From: Chloroflexota bacterium
GTDB lineage: Bacteria > Chloroflexota > Limnocylindria > Limnocylindrales > CSP1-4
Direction of reading: 5' to 3'
NCBI GenBank assembly: GCA_005883615.1
Contig: VBEC01000016.1
Span: 62,001-126,000 of the forward strand
DNA: 64,000 nucleotides
How positions within the stretch are numbered: the stretch's first letter is position 1; every line of letters begins with the position of its first letter. The position numbers and the translations under genes were made by a program. The notes beneath the pieces were generated by a model. The model worked only from the letters and a program-made list of their open reading frames with translations. It ran no database searches and was not told the origin of the DNA. This document shows, in pieces, positions 26,605 through 35,335 of this stretch.

Positions 26605-27679
26605 GGCAGCCTTTCTCGATCACCATCCGGCAGCCGATGAGGCGGCCGTGGAAGCCGCCCTGGAGCGACTGGCGAGCTTCAGCCCCGGAGTCGCCGGGAC
26701 CACCGACGTCGACGATGCCGCCTTCGGGCGCCTGGAGGTCCAGGTCGACGGCCTCGAGCGTCTGTGGGGACTGGAGCCGGTCCTCGTGGAGCGGATGGCG
26801 GCTGCTCTGGCGGATGTCCTGCCGGGTTCGCCTCGAGGGGGCATTGCAGGGACGCGCTTCGCGGCAATGATCGCGGCGACCGTGCGATCACCCGACACCC
26901 CGGGCCGTCGCCTCGTCGTGGTGTCCTCGGGTAGAGAAGCGGCCTTTCTTGCGCCGCTCCCGGCAGCCCTGCTGACCACCGATCCGGACGTTCGCGCTCG
27001 CCTCGCCCGGTTCGGTTTGCGGGATGTGGCTGCCATCGCCGGGTTGCCGCGGACCGCGCTGGTGGCGCGCTTTGGAATGGAGGGGGAGCGCCTTCATGCC
27101 CGGGCCCGCGGCGAGGAGACCGACCCGTTCCGACCACGTCGTACGCCCGAGCGCATGGCGCTCGCCCTACCCATCGACCCGCCCGTGGATGCTCTCGAGC
27201 CGCTGCGTTTCGTCCTCCACCGCCTGGCGGCAGCCCTGGGCGATCAGCTCCTGGCCCGTGGAGCGGCAACGGCCCGAGCGCACCTCCGCCTGGAGCTCGA
27301 TCGTGCGTTCGCACCCGAGGACACCCCACCAGAGCAGGTCATCGCGCAGCGTCTGCCCGAGCCGACGGCGGAAGCCGAGGCGATCGAACGGCTGCTCTTC
27401 GCCCGCCTCGAGCGGACGCCGCCGCCCGCGCCGGTCGCCCGCCTGGAACTGGAGCTGGCCGAAGTCGAGCCGGCAGCCGGGCAGCAGCTCACGCTATTCG
27501 TGCCCCAGGCGGCCCGACTGACCCGGCTGGGATGGCAGCTCGCCCGCCTGGCATTGACGTTCGGAGAGGACCGGATCCGGACGGTCGAGCTCACGGACCC
27601 GGAGATGCCGCTGCCGGAACGGCGCTGGCACTGGCGGCCGGTCGCGTCCGGGGCGATCGAAGAAGGGAATGGCGGGTAA
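26399..27679 (+). CDS. imuB: ImuB, Y-family polymerase-like mutasome adaptor
   Basis: 426 residues from ATG 26399. The Y-family fold is recognisable (MRLLHLFWPHLPLRLA..., the thumb helix FGLRDVAAIAGLPRTALVARFGMEGERLHARARG, and a little-finger domain), but the acidic active-site residues of DinB (IDMDAFYA, DE) are missing at the N-terminus. This is as known for ImuB, which is a non-catalytic bridge between the beta clamp and DnaE2. QLTLF at residues 363-367 is a good beta-clamp-binding motif. It overlaps imuA by 206 bases, and its TAA overlaps the next ATG (TAATG). It would be expressed from the LexA-controlled imuA promoter. Confidence 0.93.
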   Translation: MRLLHLFWPHLPLRLARSHCGSSRFPSGPVILGGQPWTAGSVLDASPEAEALGVRRGMALGSAHRLAPEAAFLDHHPAADEAAVEAALERLASFSPGVAGTTDVDDAAFGRLEVQVDGLERLWGLEPVLVERMAAALADVLPGSPRGGIAGTRFAAMIAATVRSPDTPGRRLVVVSSGREAAFLAPLPAALLTTDPDVRARLARFGLRDVAAIAGLPRTALVARFGMEGERLHARARGEETDPFRPRRTPERMALALPIDPPVDALEPLRFVLHRLAAALGDQLLARGAATARAHLRLELDRAFAPEDTPPEQVIAQRLPEPTAEAEAIERLLFARLERTPPPAPVARLELELAEVEPAAGQQLTLFVPQAARLTRLGWQLARLALTFGEDRIRTVELTDPEMPLPERRWHWRPVASGAIEEGNGG

Positions 27680-27927
27680 TGACACGCCTGCTGCGGGAGC
27701 ATCCCGTCATCGATCCCGAACTCGATTCGAACGGTCGCCTCGTTGCCATTCGCTGGGCTGGACGTCGCGAGCCGGTGGAGGTCTGCAACCAGTGGCGCGT
27801 CGAGGAGGGTTGGTGGCGAGAGCCGATCGCCCGCGACTACTTCAAGGTCGTCGGGCCGCACTGGCTGGCCCTCGTCTATCTCGACAGGGTTGACGGCAGT
27901 TGGCACCTGGAGCGCCTCTACGACTAA
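27679..27927 (+). CDS. DUF6504 family mutasome-associated small protein
   Basis: 82 residues; its ATG overlaps the imuB stop (TAATG), so translation is coupled. The sequence GRLVAIRWAGRREPVEVCNQ, then WWREPIARDYFKVVG, LALVYLDRVDGSWHLERLYD, matches what I recall of DUF6504, which is encoded between imuB and dnaE2 in many Actinobacteria. The C-terminal 'WHLERLYD' strand is the most typical part. It is a small beta-rich cytosolic protein, and its role in mutagenesis is unknown. Here dnaE2 is not adjacent but lies 3 kb further on. Confidence 0.8.
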   Translation: MTRLLREHPVIDPELDSNGRLVAIRWAGRREPVEVCNQWRVEEGWWREPIARDYFKVVGPHWLALVYLDRVDGSWHLERLYD

Positions 27928-28276
27928 GGGATTGGCCGCTGATCCGACTCATGCCTGCGTTGCCGCCTGCGCCACCTCGCTTATCACCAGATGCGCTCGC
28001 TCGTGTGTTCGCCGGCGCCTTGGCCTGAGATCGGTCGAGCGCCGATCCCGTCATGGTTCCTCGAGTTGGACTCAGATGAGCGGGGATCCTGTCAGTGGAC
28101 GGCGGGGGCAGCGAGGATGGATATGCGAACAGGATCGGAAAGAAGCCCACGACGAGGAGGAGCGCTTCGAAGTCGCGCGGGTGCGTGTCCTGCATTGCCG
28201 CTGCGCCTTGTCCGGGCGCATCCAGTTTGGACGCCTCAGAGCCGCCGCCCGCCGGGGCGATGCTCCAGAGAAGCCG
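27928..28276. other. Intergenic region between DUF6504 gene and lipoprotein gene
   Basis: 349 bases between convergent genes. Open frames on both strands give Arg/Pro/Ser-rich translations without recognisable features. I see no T-tailed terminator, RNA gene or repeat. Confidence 0.4.
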
Positions 28277-28879
28277 CTAGACGAAAGGACAGGCAGCAGC
28301 GAACAGGACTGACTCGATCGTGGTGCCGCCTTGGGGCACGAACGTGGCCTGGACGCGGCAGCTCGGCGATTGCCCGAGGGAGTGGACGATGATGCTGCCG
28401 TTCTCGAGTGGGCCTTCGGTACTCTGAGTCGAAAAGCCAGCTCGCGTCAGCGCCGTGGCCCACCAATTCGAGGCGGTTTTTGCGTCGGTCCGGATGGCAA
28501 GCGTCGCGCTGGCCGCACCTTCCCCAGTGTCGGTCGGCTCAGCCCCCGGGTATTCCGGGAACCCCGGCGGCAGCGCATCCCAGATCGTGCCCCAGTCAGT
28601 CATGGTCTGTCGCACCGCCGGGGACGGCGGCGGCGATGACTGCGCGGATGCGGCCGAGGTCGGCGTGCTCACGCTCGCTAGTTGGGTCGCGCCTGGCGAT
28701 GACACGCTCGGGGACGGCACCGGCGTCGATGAGACCGAGCTTCCGCAACCCGCGCCGAACAGCGCGGTTGCGACGACCGCGAACGGGAGGATCAGATGTC
28801 GGGCGAGCCGGTCCCGACGCGTGCTCGAGGGGCAGCGGAAGGGCGGGATCCTCGACACGGCTACCTCTCGGTGATGCAA
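28277..28879 (-). CDS. Predicted lipoprotein, unknown function
   Basis: About 200 residues. A basic N-terminus (RRDRLARH) precedes a hydrophobic stretch ending in a lipobox (ALFGAGC, Cys near residue 46). A Ser/Pro/Thr-rich linker follows, then a compact C-terminal domain from about residue 95 (TIWDALPPGFPEYPGAEPTD ... NWWATALTRAGFSTQSTEG ... CRVQATFVPQGG). Two cysteines late in the domain could form a disulphide. The start may be a few codons inside. Surface-anchored; the family is not recognised. The 181-residue lipoprotein at 63055 has a similar layout of lipobox plus small domain but no obvious sequence match. Confidence 0.75.
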   Translation of the reverse strand: MHHREVAVSRIPPFRCPSSTRRDRLARHLILPFAVVATALFGAGCGSSVSSTPVPSPSVSSPGATQLASVSTPTSAASAQSSPPPSPAVRQTMTDWGTIWDALPPGFPEYPGAEPTDTGEGAASATLAIRTDAKTASNWWATALTRAGFSTQSTEGPLENGSIIVHSLGQSPSCRVQATFVPQGGTTIESVLFAAACPFV

Positions 28880-28905
28880 TCGAGCGTCGGGCGATGGTAC
28901 ATGGC

Positions 28906-28937
28906 AGGACCCCGTCGCCCCCGGGCGACGGGGTCCT
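28906..28937. repeat. Perfect 14-bp-stem inverted repeat
   Basis: AGGACCCCGTCGCC (28906-28919) pairs exactly with 28924-28937 around a four-base loop. It lies upstream of the lipoprotein start and downstream of the GH18/small-ORF unit on the minus strand. No T tract follows on either strand, so it is not a classic intrinsic terminator. It could be a terminator of another type, an mRNA stability hairpin or a protein site. Confidence 0.7.
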
Positions 28938-29060
28938 GCAGCCCTTGCGCCCGCTCACCAGGCGCTCGGGCGGGTCGGCGATCGGCCTCGCAGCCGGTGC
29001 CGCCGTTTTCTCGCCCCGTGCCCCCAGGCGCGGGACGAAAGGGAGTTGTGACAGCTCAGG

Positions 29061-29195
29061 TCAAGATGGCCGAACGCTCGCCGTGGAGACAGCGGCAAGG
29101 ACGGCCGGCAAGAGAACCAGGATCAACAGCACAGCCGCGGCGAGAAGTCCTATCGGTAGAGCGATGGAGGATGCCAGGGAGCGGGATCGCTGCAT
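29061..29195 (-). CDS. Possible small membrane protein (44 aa)
   Basis: An ATG at 29195 opens a 44-residue frame that ends at TGA 29063-29061. After MQRSRSLASS it is almost entirely hydrophobic (ALPIGLLAAAVLLILVLLPA, about residues 12-31, then VLAAV) and ends in a short polar tail. It looks like a single-pass membrane peptide. No Shine-Dalgarno site is visible. It lies 66 bases downstream of the GH18 gene on the same strand. It may be chance in GC-rich DNA, but the strongly membrane-like composition is notable. The 28880-29260 stretch holds nothing else except the 28906 hairpin. Confidence 0.3.
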   Translation of the reverse strand: MQRSRSLASSIALPIGLLAAAVLLILVLLPAVLAAVSTASVRPS

Positions 29196-29260
29196 CACGG
29201 GCGTGAGACGTCACGCCGCTCGCCGATGTTTCGGGAAGTTGGGCCTCCGACCGTCGCCAT

Positions 29261-30826
29261 TTAGTACGGCTGTCGGAAGGTACTCGTGGGACTTCTCCAC
29301 GTCTGCGTCCTCGTCGTGAATGTCACGGTGACGCTGTACCTACCCGCCGGTAGCAGCGAGGCTCGGCCGAGAAGCGCGCCGCGCGTTACGTACCCGGTCT
29401 TCCTGCCTGGGTAGATCGTGACGGCCAGGTTTGCGTGGACGCGAGCGCGACCGTACCGGTCGCGGATAGTCCAGACCATCCGACCGGACTCGGGCACGTT
29501 CCCGGAGTTCCGGATCCGCCGCCACACGTCGGCATACACGTAGCCACGTCGGAGGGTGACGCCCGTGACGCTGCCCTGGACGGCGATGGAGTGAACCGGC
29601 GCATAGAACTTGGCCTGAATGACATTCCACAGATCGGAGTAGCCGCGGTCGTTGCCGAGCGTCCAGATTCCGATCCCAGCTAGCCCCGAAGCGATGGCAA
29701 AGTCATCCTTGGCTACCAGGCTCTGTGCATCCTCGAAGTACACCTCGCGCCAGGTCTTGTACTGGCCGTCCCAGTAGCTGTACCAGCCGCTGCCCTGGAC
29801 GGTGTCCTCGTGGAGCGTCACGCCGGGGTGCGAAGCGAGCCAGTCCCGGGCGTAGCGATAGCTGACGCTCCAGACGTCCCCGTAGAGAGCCCGATTGGCC
29901 TGGACTGTGGCGTAGGGGCCGCTTCCCGTCACGGGCCAGTCGTAGCCGTACAAGCCTTCGCCGAGCAGGAGCTTCGAAGCGGGAGCGACCGTCAGGAACC
30001 GCGCGATGTGCTTTTTCACGGTCCTCGTGGTGTTGTCCAGCGGCGCGATGGGCCCCGCAGCAGTCGACCCCGACCAGCGGTAGTTGTAGGTCATCACGAA
30101 GAGCTGTTCGACATTGGGGACCAGCGCCCCTATGAGGATGTTAGATGCACCCGCCGACGTGGCATTGACGAGGATGGCGCCGGGGAACCAGGCCTTCATG
30201 GCGCTGTGGAAACGGCCGACGAAGGCTGCGTAGGCATCCTGAACCGAGGCCGGCACAGGCTCGAAGTCGAGGCTCGCGCCGTCAGCAGAACGACGCGCCA
30301 TGAGGTCCAGCGCCTCGCCGATGAACCGGCTCTGGGCAGTGGCGCTGTTGAGGAATGTCGTCATCCTGGTGAGGCTGCCACTATCGAACAGCTGGAACGT
30401 CGGCATGACTCGCACGCCGGCGGCATGGGCGGCATTGGTCACCGCCACGGCGTTATCGGACAGGTAGGCGGTGTAGCCGCGCCATGCCGTGTCGAGGCTG
30501 CCGTCGGCCTTGATGCCTAGGCCGAAGAAGGCGATGGATGACAGCAGCTCGTAGCGGAGTTCGCCCGCGGTGTCAACGTCGAGGCGCCAGTAGGGCAGGT
30601 ATCCGAAGACTTCACGGTTGAGGGGTCGGGCCTGGCGCACGAAGGGCTGAATTCCGGGGTCGACCGCTGTCGGCGAGGGGGCTGCCTGTGTGGCCGGGCT
30701 GGCCACGGCCGCACGCGCCAACGGCGATCCGGCGAGGATCGCGCCGTTCGGGAGGAGACCCAGGGAGAGCAGGACGGCCAGGAGAACCGGGAGCCGTCGA
30801 CGGGGCCGGCGGACTTCGTTCGACAT
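29261..30826 (-). CDS. Secreted GH18-family glycosidase
   Basis: About 521 residues starting at ATG 30826 (MSNEV); the frame continues to 30922, but only the internal start gives a proper signal peptide (RRPRRRLPVLLAVLLSLGLL..., cleavage near the Ala-rich ARAAVASP). The GH18 barrel (about 75-400) has FGYLPYWRLD, IAFFGLGIKADGSL, and the catalytic signature DGASLDFEP (DxxxDxE). VMTYNYRWSGS and GIGIWTLGNDRG follow. It resembles the spore-cortex/YaaH-type glycosidases more than true chitinases. The C-terminal ~110 residues form a beta domain. It would cleave beta-1,4 N-acetylhexosamine bonds outside the cell. The gene is divergent from dnaE2. Confidence 0.85.
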   Translation of the reverse strand: MSNEVRRPRRRLPVLLAVLLSLGLLPNGAILAGSPLARAAVASPATQAAPSPTAVDPGIQPFVRQARPLNREVFGYLPYWRLDVDTAGELRYELLSSIAFFGLGIKADGSLDTAWRGYTAYLSDNAVAVTNAAHAAGVRVMPTFQLFDSGSLTRMTTFLNSATAQSRFIGEALDLMARRSADGASLDFEPVPASVQDAYAAFVGRFHSAMKAWFPGAILVNATSAGASNILIGALVPNVEQLFVMTYNYRWSGSTAAGPIAPLDNTTRTVKKHIARFLTVAPASKLLLGEGLYGYDWPVTGSGPYATVQANRALYGDVWSVSYRYARDWLASHPGVTLHEDTVQGSGWYSYWDGQYKTWREVYFEDAQSLVAKDDFAIASGLAGIGIWTLGNDRGYSDLWNVIQAKFYAPVHSIAVQGSVTGVTLRRGYVYADVWRRIRNSGNVPESGRMVWTIRDRYGRARVHANLAVTIYPGRKTGYVTRGALLGRASLLPAGRYSVTVTFTTRTQTWRSPTSTFRQPY

Positions 30827-30927
30827 TCCGCAATGTGACCCTGAGAGCAGGGCCACGTCCATCCGTACGAAGGGGTCAATGCGACCCCGCCCCATCGAGC
30901 CACGTCCGTCGCACCGGAGCAAAATTA

Positions 30928-30945
30928 GAACTTATGTTCTATTAT
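30928..30945 (+). promoter_or_regulatory. LexA box and -10 of dnaE2
   Basis: GAACTTATGTTC (30928-30939) is a perfect GAAC-N4-GTTC LexA site and is directly followed by TATTAT (30940-30945), a good -10. This is the same arrangement as at imuA. The expected transcript start is near 30952, only 10-13 bases before the GTG/ATG starts of dnaE2, so the leader is very short. The -35 region is poor. The box lies about 100 bases from the divergent GH18 start and might influence that gene too. Confidence 0.85.
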
Positions 30946-30964
30946 CTGTACGTCCGAGCCCGTG

Positions 30965-33900
30965 ATGGGAACCCGAACATCGACGATGCCGGCAGCCTAC
31001 GCCGAGCTCCACTGCCATAGCCACTTCTCGTTCCTGGACGGGGCCTCCTCAGCAGACGAGCTGGTCGAACGAGCGGTCGAGCTCGGCCTGTCCGGCCTCG
31101 CCATCACGGACCACCAGGGCCTGTACGGAGCTGTTCGTTTCATCTCAGCGGCGCAAGAGGCCGGTCTCCATCCTGTGATCGGTCTGGAGATCGAGCTGCT
31201 GGATGCAGCCGAACCAGACCCGTCCGGGCTGGTCACCCCGAAACGGCGGCGAGTTCGCCGCTTTGGCCTCCCCGAGCCCGACCGCGAGGCACCTCATGAA
31301 GGATCGCCTCGTCGCCCGCGAGCCGAGCGCGCCCGTCTCCCTGGCCACCGGGAGGCCATCCGGGAAGACCTGCGTGGCATCGGCATCGGCCAGCGCGGTC
31401 CGCATCTGGTCCTCATGGCGCGCGATGCCAGTGGCTATCGGAGCCTGTGCCGTCTCGTCTCGCGCGCGAACCTGGCCGGGACAAAGGGCGTGCCAAGGTT
31501 CAGCCACGCGCTCCTGCGCGAGCACAACGAGGGTGTCGTCGCCCTCTCGGGCTGCCGCGACGGCGAGATCGCCCGACGTCTCAGGGCTGGAGATCGTGAG
31601 GGTGCTCGGATGGTAGCCGAGGGATTCGCCGCGTTGTTCGGGCGGGCGGACGCACGCGCACAAGGAGGGCCCCGGGGGATGGCCTCGGCCGGTTTCTTCC
31701 TCGAGCTCGAACACCATCTCCTGCCGGATGACGACTGGCTGGTCGCCGAAACAGCGCGCCTGGCCGAGGAGGTGGGTCTTCCTGTCGTCGTCACCAACGA
31801 CGTCCATTACGCGCACCGGGCCGGGCGGGAGCTGCATGACGTCGTCACGGCGATCCGCCACGGCCGAACCCTCGACGGGCTGGCCGATCTGCGGGATCCG
31901 TCCGGCGAGCTGTACCTCAAGTCGGCCGAGGAGCTGGCGGCTCTGCCGCCCGGCGACGAGGCCACGATGTCAGGCGATCCGCGAACCGCCCGAGCGTGGG
32001 CGGAAGGACTGCGGACGGCCGGTGAGCTGGCGGCTGAATGCTCGGTCGAGCTCGGCTTCGAGCAGTACCGCTTCCCCGGTTTCGCGGTTCCCGACGGCGA
32101 CACGCCATTGTCATACCTGGAGGGTCTGTGCCACGACGGCGCTCGCCGCCGCTACCACCCGATGACCTCGGCAGTTGTCCGGCAGCTGGCCCACGAGCTG
32201 TCCGTCATCGAGAAGACCGGCCTGGCCGAGTTCTTCCTCATTTGCTGGGACCTGATGCGCTTCGCGAAGCAACGTGGCATCCCGGCTCAGGGCCGGGGCA
32301 GCGCGGCCGACTCGATCGTGGCGTATGTACTCGGCATCACACGTGTCGATCCCATCCGCCACAACCTGCTCTTCGAACGGTTCATCAACGAGGGCCGGAC
32401 GGCCTATCCGGATGTTGACATCGACTTCTCGGCGGCGCGACGTGAGGAGGTCATCCAGTACGTCTACGACAAATATGGCGAGGAGCACACCGGGATGGTC
32501 TGCAACCTCGTCACGTACCGGGCGCGGTCGGCGGTTCGCGAGGTCGGCTATGCGCTGGGCTTTCCGCGGCCGCTGGTGGACCGGGTGGCCAAGGCGCTCG
32601 AGACGTACGACTCGGTGATGGTCCGGCGCGACCTCGAGGCAGAAGGCGGGTTCGGGCAGTTCTTCGCACATCCCGGCGAACTCGGACCCCAGGGGCCGGA
32701 AGCCGTGGCCGGAGCGGCCGCCGAGGCTGGGGGGCGCGGCCTGGTCGATGAGATGGGCCGGCTCAATCATGGCCGTGGGGGACGGGAGAGGTCCCCAACC
32801 GACGGAAGCCAGAACGAAGCCCAGGCCGATTCCCGACGGTCAGTCAAGGGGGGACTGATATCTGGGGACTCTCCCGGATCCGGTGCCGAACATATCCCGG
32901 TCCGAACGGCGAGCGGCACAAACGGAGTCAGCGGACGCGATCATCTTCCGATTACCAGTCTTCCCCGGACTGGCCGTCAGGATCCGGGCTCACCGGGTCC
33001 AGTCGACCGCCTCGCCCCGGTGACCACGATCCGGGCGGGCCGATGGGACGACGAGGGCGGCCCGGGTGACTCGCCGGCCAGTGTCCACTGGCTTCGAAGC
33101 GGGCACGGCACCGGCTACCGGCCGGACGGCAACCGGACGGACTTGCCCGGCCTGGTTGGCGGCCGCCGGATCGACCCCGAATCGGGCGTTCTCATGCCGC
33201 CCGAGCGCCGCCACGACCCCGAGCATCCGGAGACGGACAGCCTCGGCAGGCCGTTCCACCGGGGGCCGGTTCGGGACCTTGTCGCTGCCGCCGAACCCTC
33301 CGAGGGCCGAGGCGACGCTCCTCCGAGTCATCGGCCCGAGGATTCGACGGTCGGTCTCTCTGACTGGGACCGCTGGCTGGAGATGTGCGCGCGGCTCGAC
33401 GGCTTCCCGCGTCATCTGTCGATCCATTCGGGCGGCATGCTCGTGACCGCGGCGCCCCTGATCGACATCGCCCCACTCGAGCGGGCGACCATGCCCAAGC
33501 GCGTCGTGGTCCAGTTCGACAAGCGCGACGTCGAGACGCTCAAGCTGATCAAGCTCGACCTGCTGGGCCTGGGAATGCTGGCCGCGATGGACGAGGCGCT
33601 CCAGCTGATCGAGCACGACTGCGCGGTCTGCCTGGACCTCGACCGTCTGCCCGAGGAGATTCCCGAGGTCTTCGAAATGCTCCAGGCAGCCGACACCGTG
33701 GGCGTCTTCCAGGTCGAGAGCCGTGCCCAGATGCAGACACTCCCGAAGAGCCGCCCGGCCAGCCTGGACGACCTGGTCGTGGAGGTCGCGATCATCCGGC
33801 CCGGGCCGATCCAGGGCAACGCCGTCCACCCGTACCTGCGCCGGAAGCAGGGGCTCGAGCCGGTGATCTATCTGCATCCGTCCCTCGAGCCGGTCCTGCG

Positions 33901-35320
33901 CGACACGCTCGGGGTGATCCTCTACCAGGAGCAGGTCATGCGCATTGCCATCGAGGTGGGTGGCTTCTCACCAGCCGAGTCCGACGGCTTCCGTCGGGCG
34001 ATGGGCACGTGGCGGTCGACGCGCGAGATGGAGAAGCTGCACCGGCAGTTCGTCGAGGGCTGCCTCCGCCAGCCGGGCATGACCGAGGAGATGGCCGAGG
34101 AGCTGTTCCGGCAGGTCGCCGCCTTCGCTAGTTTTGGATTTGCCAAGAGCCACGCGGCGGCGTTCGCCCGCACCGCCTACGAGTCCGCCTTCCTGAAGCT
34201 GTTCTATCCCGCCCAGCTCCTGGCCGGCCTCATCAATGCCCAGCCGATGGGCTTCTACCCGGTCGAGGTGCTCGCCAACGACACCAAGCGCCACGGGGTC
34301 GCCGTGCTGCCGGTCGACATCAACGCATCGAGCTACAAGACGACCACCGAATGGGTGGGCCGGCCGGGTTGGGCACTCGGGCAGGGCGACCATGGGCCGG
34401 GAGAGCCCATGCCGGAGAACGCCTCCATCGGGGCCCGACCCATGCCGGTGCGTTCTGCCGCCTGCGTGATCCCATCGTCCAAAGCGCGAGAGCGATGGGC
34501 GGCCGAGAGCGCGGTCGGCTATGGCGTGCGGCTCGGGCTCGGGCTCGTCAAGGGGATCGGCGAGGAGCAGGCCGAGCGGCTGGACGCGGAGCTGGCACGA
34601 GGCCCGTACGAAACGTTGAGCGAAGTGGTGGAGCGGACGGGCCTGTCGGAGGAGGTAGTCGAGCGGTTGATCCGGGCAGGAGCGCTCGACTCGCTTGGCC
34701 GCCCGCGGCGCGAGCTGCTCTGGCAGCTTCGCGAGGTGGCCGGTGCGACGAAAGGCCGCGTCGATGGTCGAGCGACTGGCGGAGCCCGGGCGGGCCGGCG
34801 GGCGGCGGGTCGCCCCGCGGATCTCCGCCTGCCGGCGACACCGGTCCCCCAGCTGCCGGCGATCACCGAAACCGAGCGGTTGGGCGATGCCTATGCGGTG
34901 GTCGGGATGGACGCTCGGCGTCAGGTGGTCGGGCTCTTCCGGGAGGCGCTGGTCAAGCTCGGCGCCCAGCCGAGCTCGGCGCTCGCGGTACGGCCACCGG
35001 GCCGGATCCGGCTGGGCGGGCTGGTGGTGACGCGCCAGCATCCGATGACCGCGCGCGGAACGGTCTTCCTGGCGCTCGAGGACGAAACCGGAATGGTCAA
35101 CGTCACGCTCTGGCCGGATCGCTGGATGCGCTTCAGGGGAGTGGTTCGGCGCCACGCCCTGTTGCTGGTCGATGGGCAGCTGCAGCGCGAGGGCAACGTG
35201 GTCAACGTCGTCGCGGACGACGTGCGGTCACTCGTCGAAGAGGCTCGCCGCGTCGGAGGCCCAGAGGGTGCGCCCGGCGTTCGCCACATGGGTCATGCCG
35301 GCATGCGCCGGCTCGGTTGA
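30965..35320 (+). CDS. dnaE2: Error-prone DNA polymerase III alpha subunit DnaE2 (ImuC) with inserts
   Basis: About 1451 residues, against roughly 1050-1100 for typical DnaE2. Starts at GTG 30962, ATG 30965 or ATG 30986 (MPAAYAEL) are all possible. The PHP domain opens AELHCHSHFSFLDGASS. The polymerase motifs include GRGSAADSIVAYVLGITRVDP, the catalytic YPDVDIDFS, and KLDLLGLGMLAAMDEA, then HhH and an OB domain (IRLGGLVVTRQHPMTARGTVF). Three polar, Pro/Gly/Arg-rich inserts interrupt it: about 31200-31400, 32645-33355 (~237 residues) and 34345-34515. The conserved cores on both sides remain in frame. It replicates past lesions together with ImuA/ImuB and is LexA-controlled. Confidence 0.95.
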   Translation: MGTRTSTMPAAYAELHCHSHFSFLDGASSADELVERAVELGLSGLAITDHQGLYGAVRFISAAQEAGLHPVIGLEIELLDAAEPDPSGLVTPKRRRVRRFGLPEPDREAPHEGSPRRPRAERARLPGHREAIREDLRGIGIGQRGPHLVLMARDASGYRSLCRLVSRANLAGTKGVPRFSHALLREHNEGVVALSGCRDGEIARRLRAGDREGARMVAEGFAALFGRADARAQGGPRGMASAGFFLELEHHLLPDDDWLVAETARLAEEVGLPVVVTNDVHYAHRAGRELHDVVTAIRHGRTLDGLADLRDPSGELYLKSAEELAALPPGDEATMSGDPRTARAWAEGLRTAGELAAECSVELGFEQYRFPGFAVPDGDTPLSYLEGLCHDGARRRYHPMTSAVVRQLAHELSVIEKTGLAEFFLICWDLMRFAKQRGIPAQGRGSAADSIVAYVLGITRVDPIRHNLLFERFINEGRTAYPDVDIDFSAARREEVIQYVYDKYGEEHTGMVCNLVTYRARSAVREVGYALGFPRPLVDRVAKALETYDSVMVRRDLEAEGGFGQFFAHPGELGPQGPEAVAGAAAEAGGRGLVDEMGRLNHGRGGRERSPTDGSQNEAQADSRRSVKGGLISGDSPGSGAEHIPVRTASGTNGVSGRDHLPITSLPRTGRQDPGSPGPVDRLAPVTTIRAGRWDDEGGPGDSPASVHWLRSGHGTGYRPDGNRTDLPGLVGGRRIDPESGVLMPPERRHDPEHPETDSLGRPFHRGPVRDLVAAAEPSEGRGDAPPSHRPEDSTVGLSDWDRWLEMCARLDGFPRHLSIHSGGMLVTAAPLIDIAPLERATMPKRVVVQFDKRDVETLKLIKLDLLGLGMLAAMDEALQLIEHDCAVCLDLDRLPEEIPEVFEMLQAADTVGVFQVESRAQMQTLPKSRPASLDDLVVEVAIIRPGPIQGNAVHPYLRRKQGLEPVIYLHPSLEPVLRDTLGVILYQEQVMRIAIEVGGFSPAESDGFRRAMGTWRSTREMEKLHRQFVEGCLRQPGMTEEMAEELFRQVAAFASFGFAKSHAAAFARTAYESAFLKLFYPAQLLAGLINAQPMGFYPVEVLANDTKRHGVAVLPVDINASSYKTTTEWVGRPGWALGQGDHGPGEPMPENASIGARPMPVRSAACVIPSSKARERWAAESAVGYGVRLGLGLVKGIGEEQAERLDAELARGPYETLSEVVERTGLSEEVVERLIRAGALDSLGRPRRELLWQLREVAGATKGRVDGRATGGARAGRRAAGRPADLRLPATPVPQLPAITETERLGDAYAVVGMDARRQVVGLFREALVKLGAQPSSALAVRPPGRIRLGGLVVTRQHPMTARGTVFLALEDETGMVNVTLWPDRWMRFRGVVRRHALLLVDGQLQREGNVVNVVADDVRSLVEEARRVGGPEGAPGVRHMGHAGMRRLG

Positions 35321-35335
35321 GGCCGGCCGCTTCAG

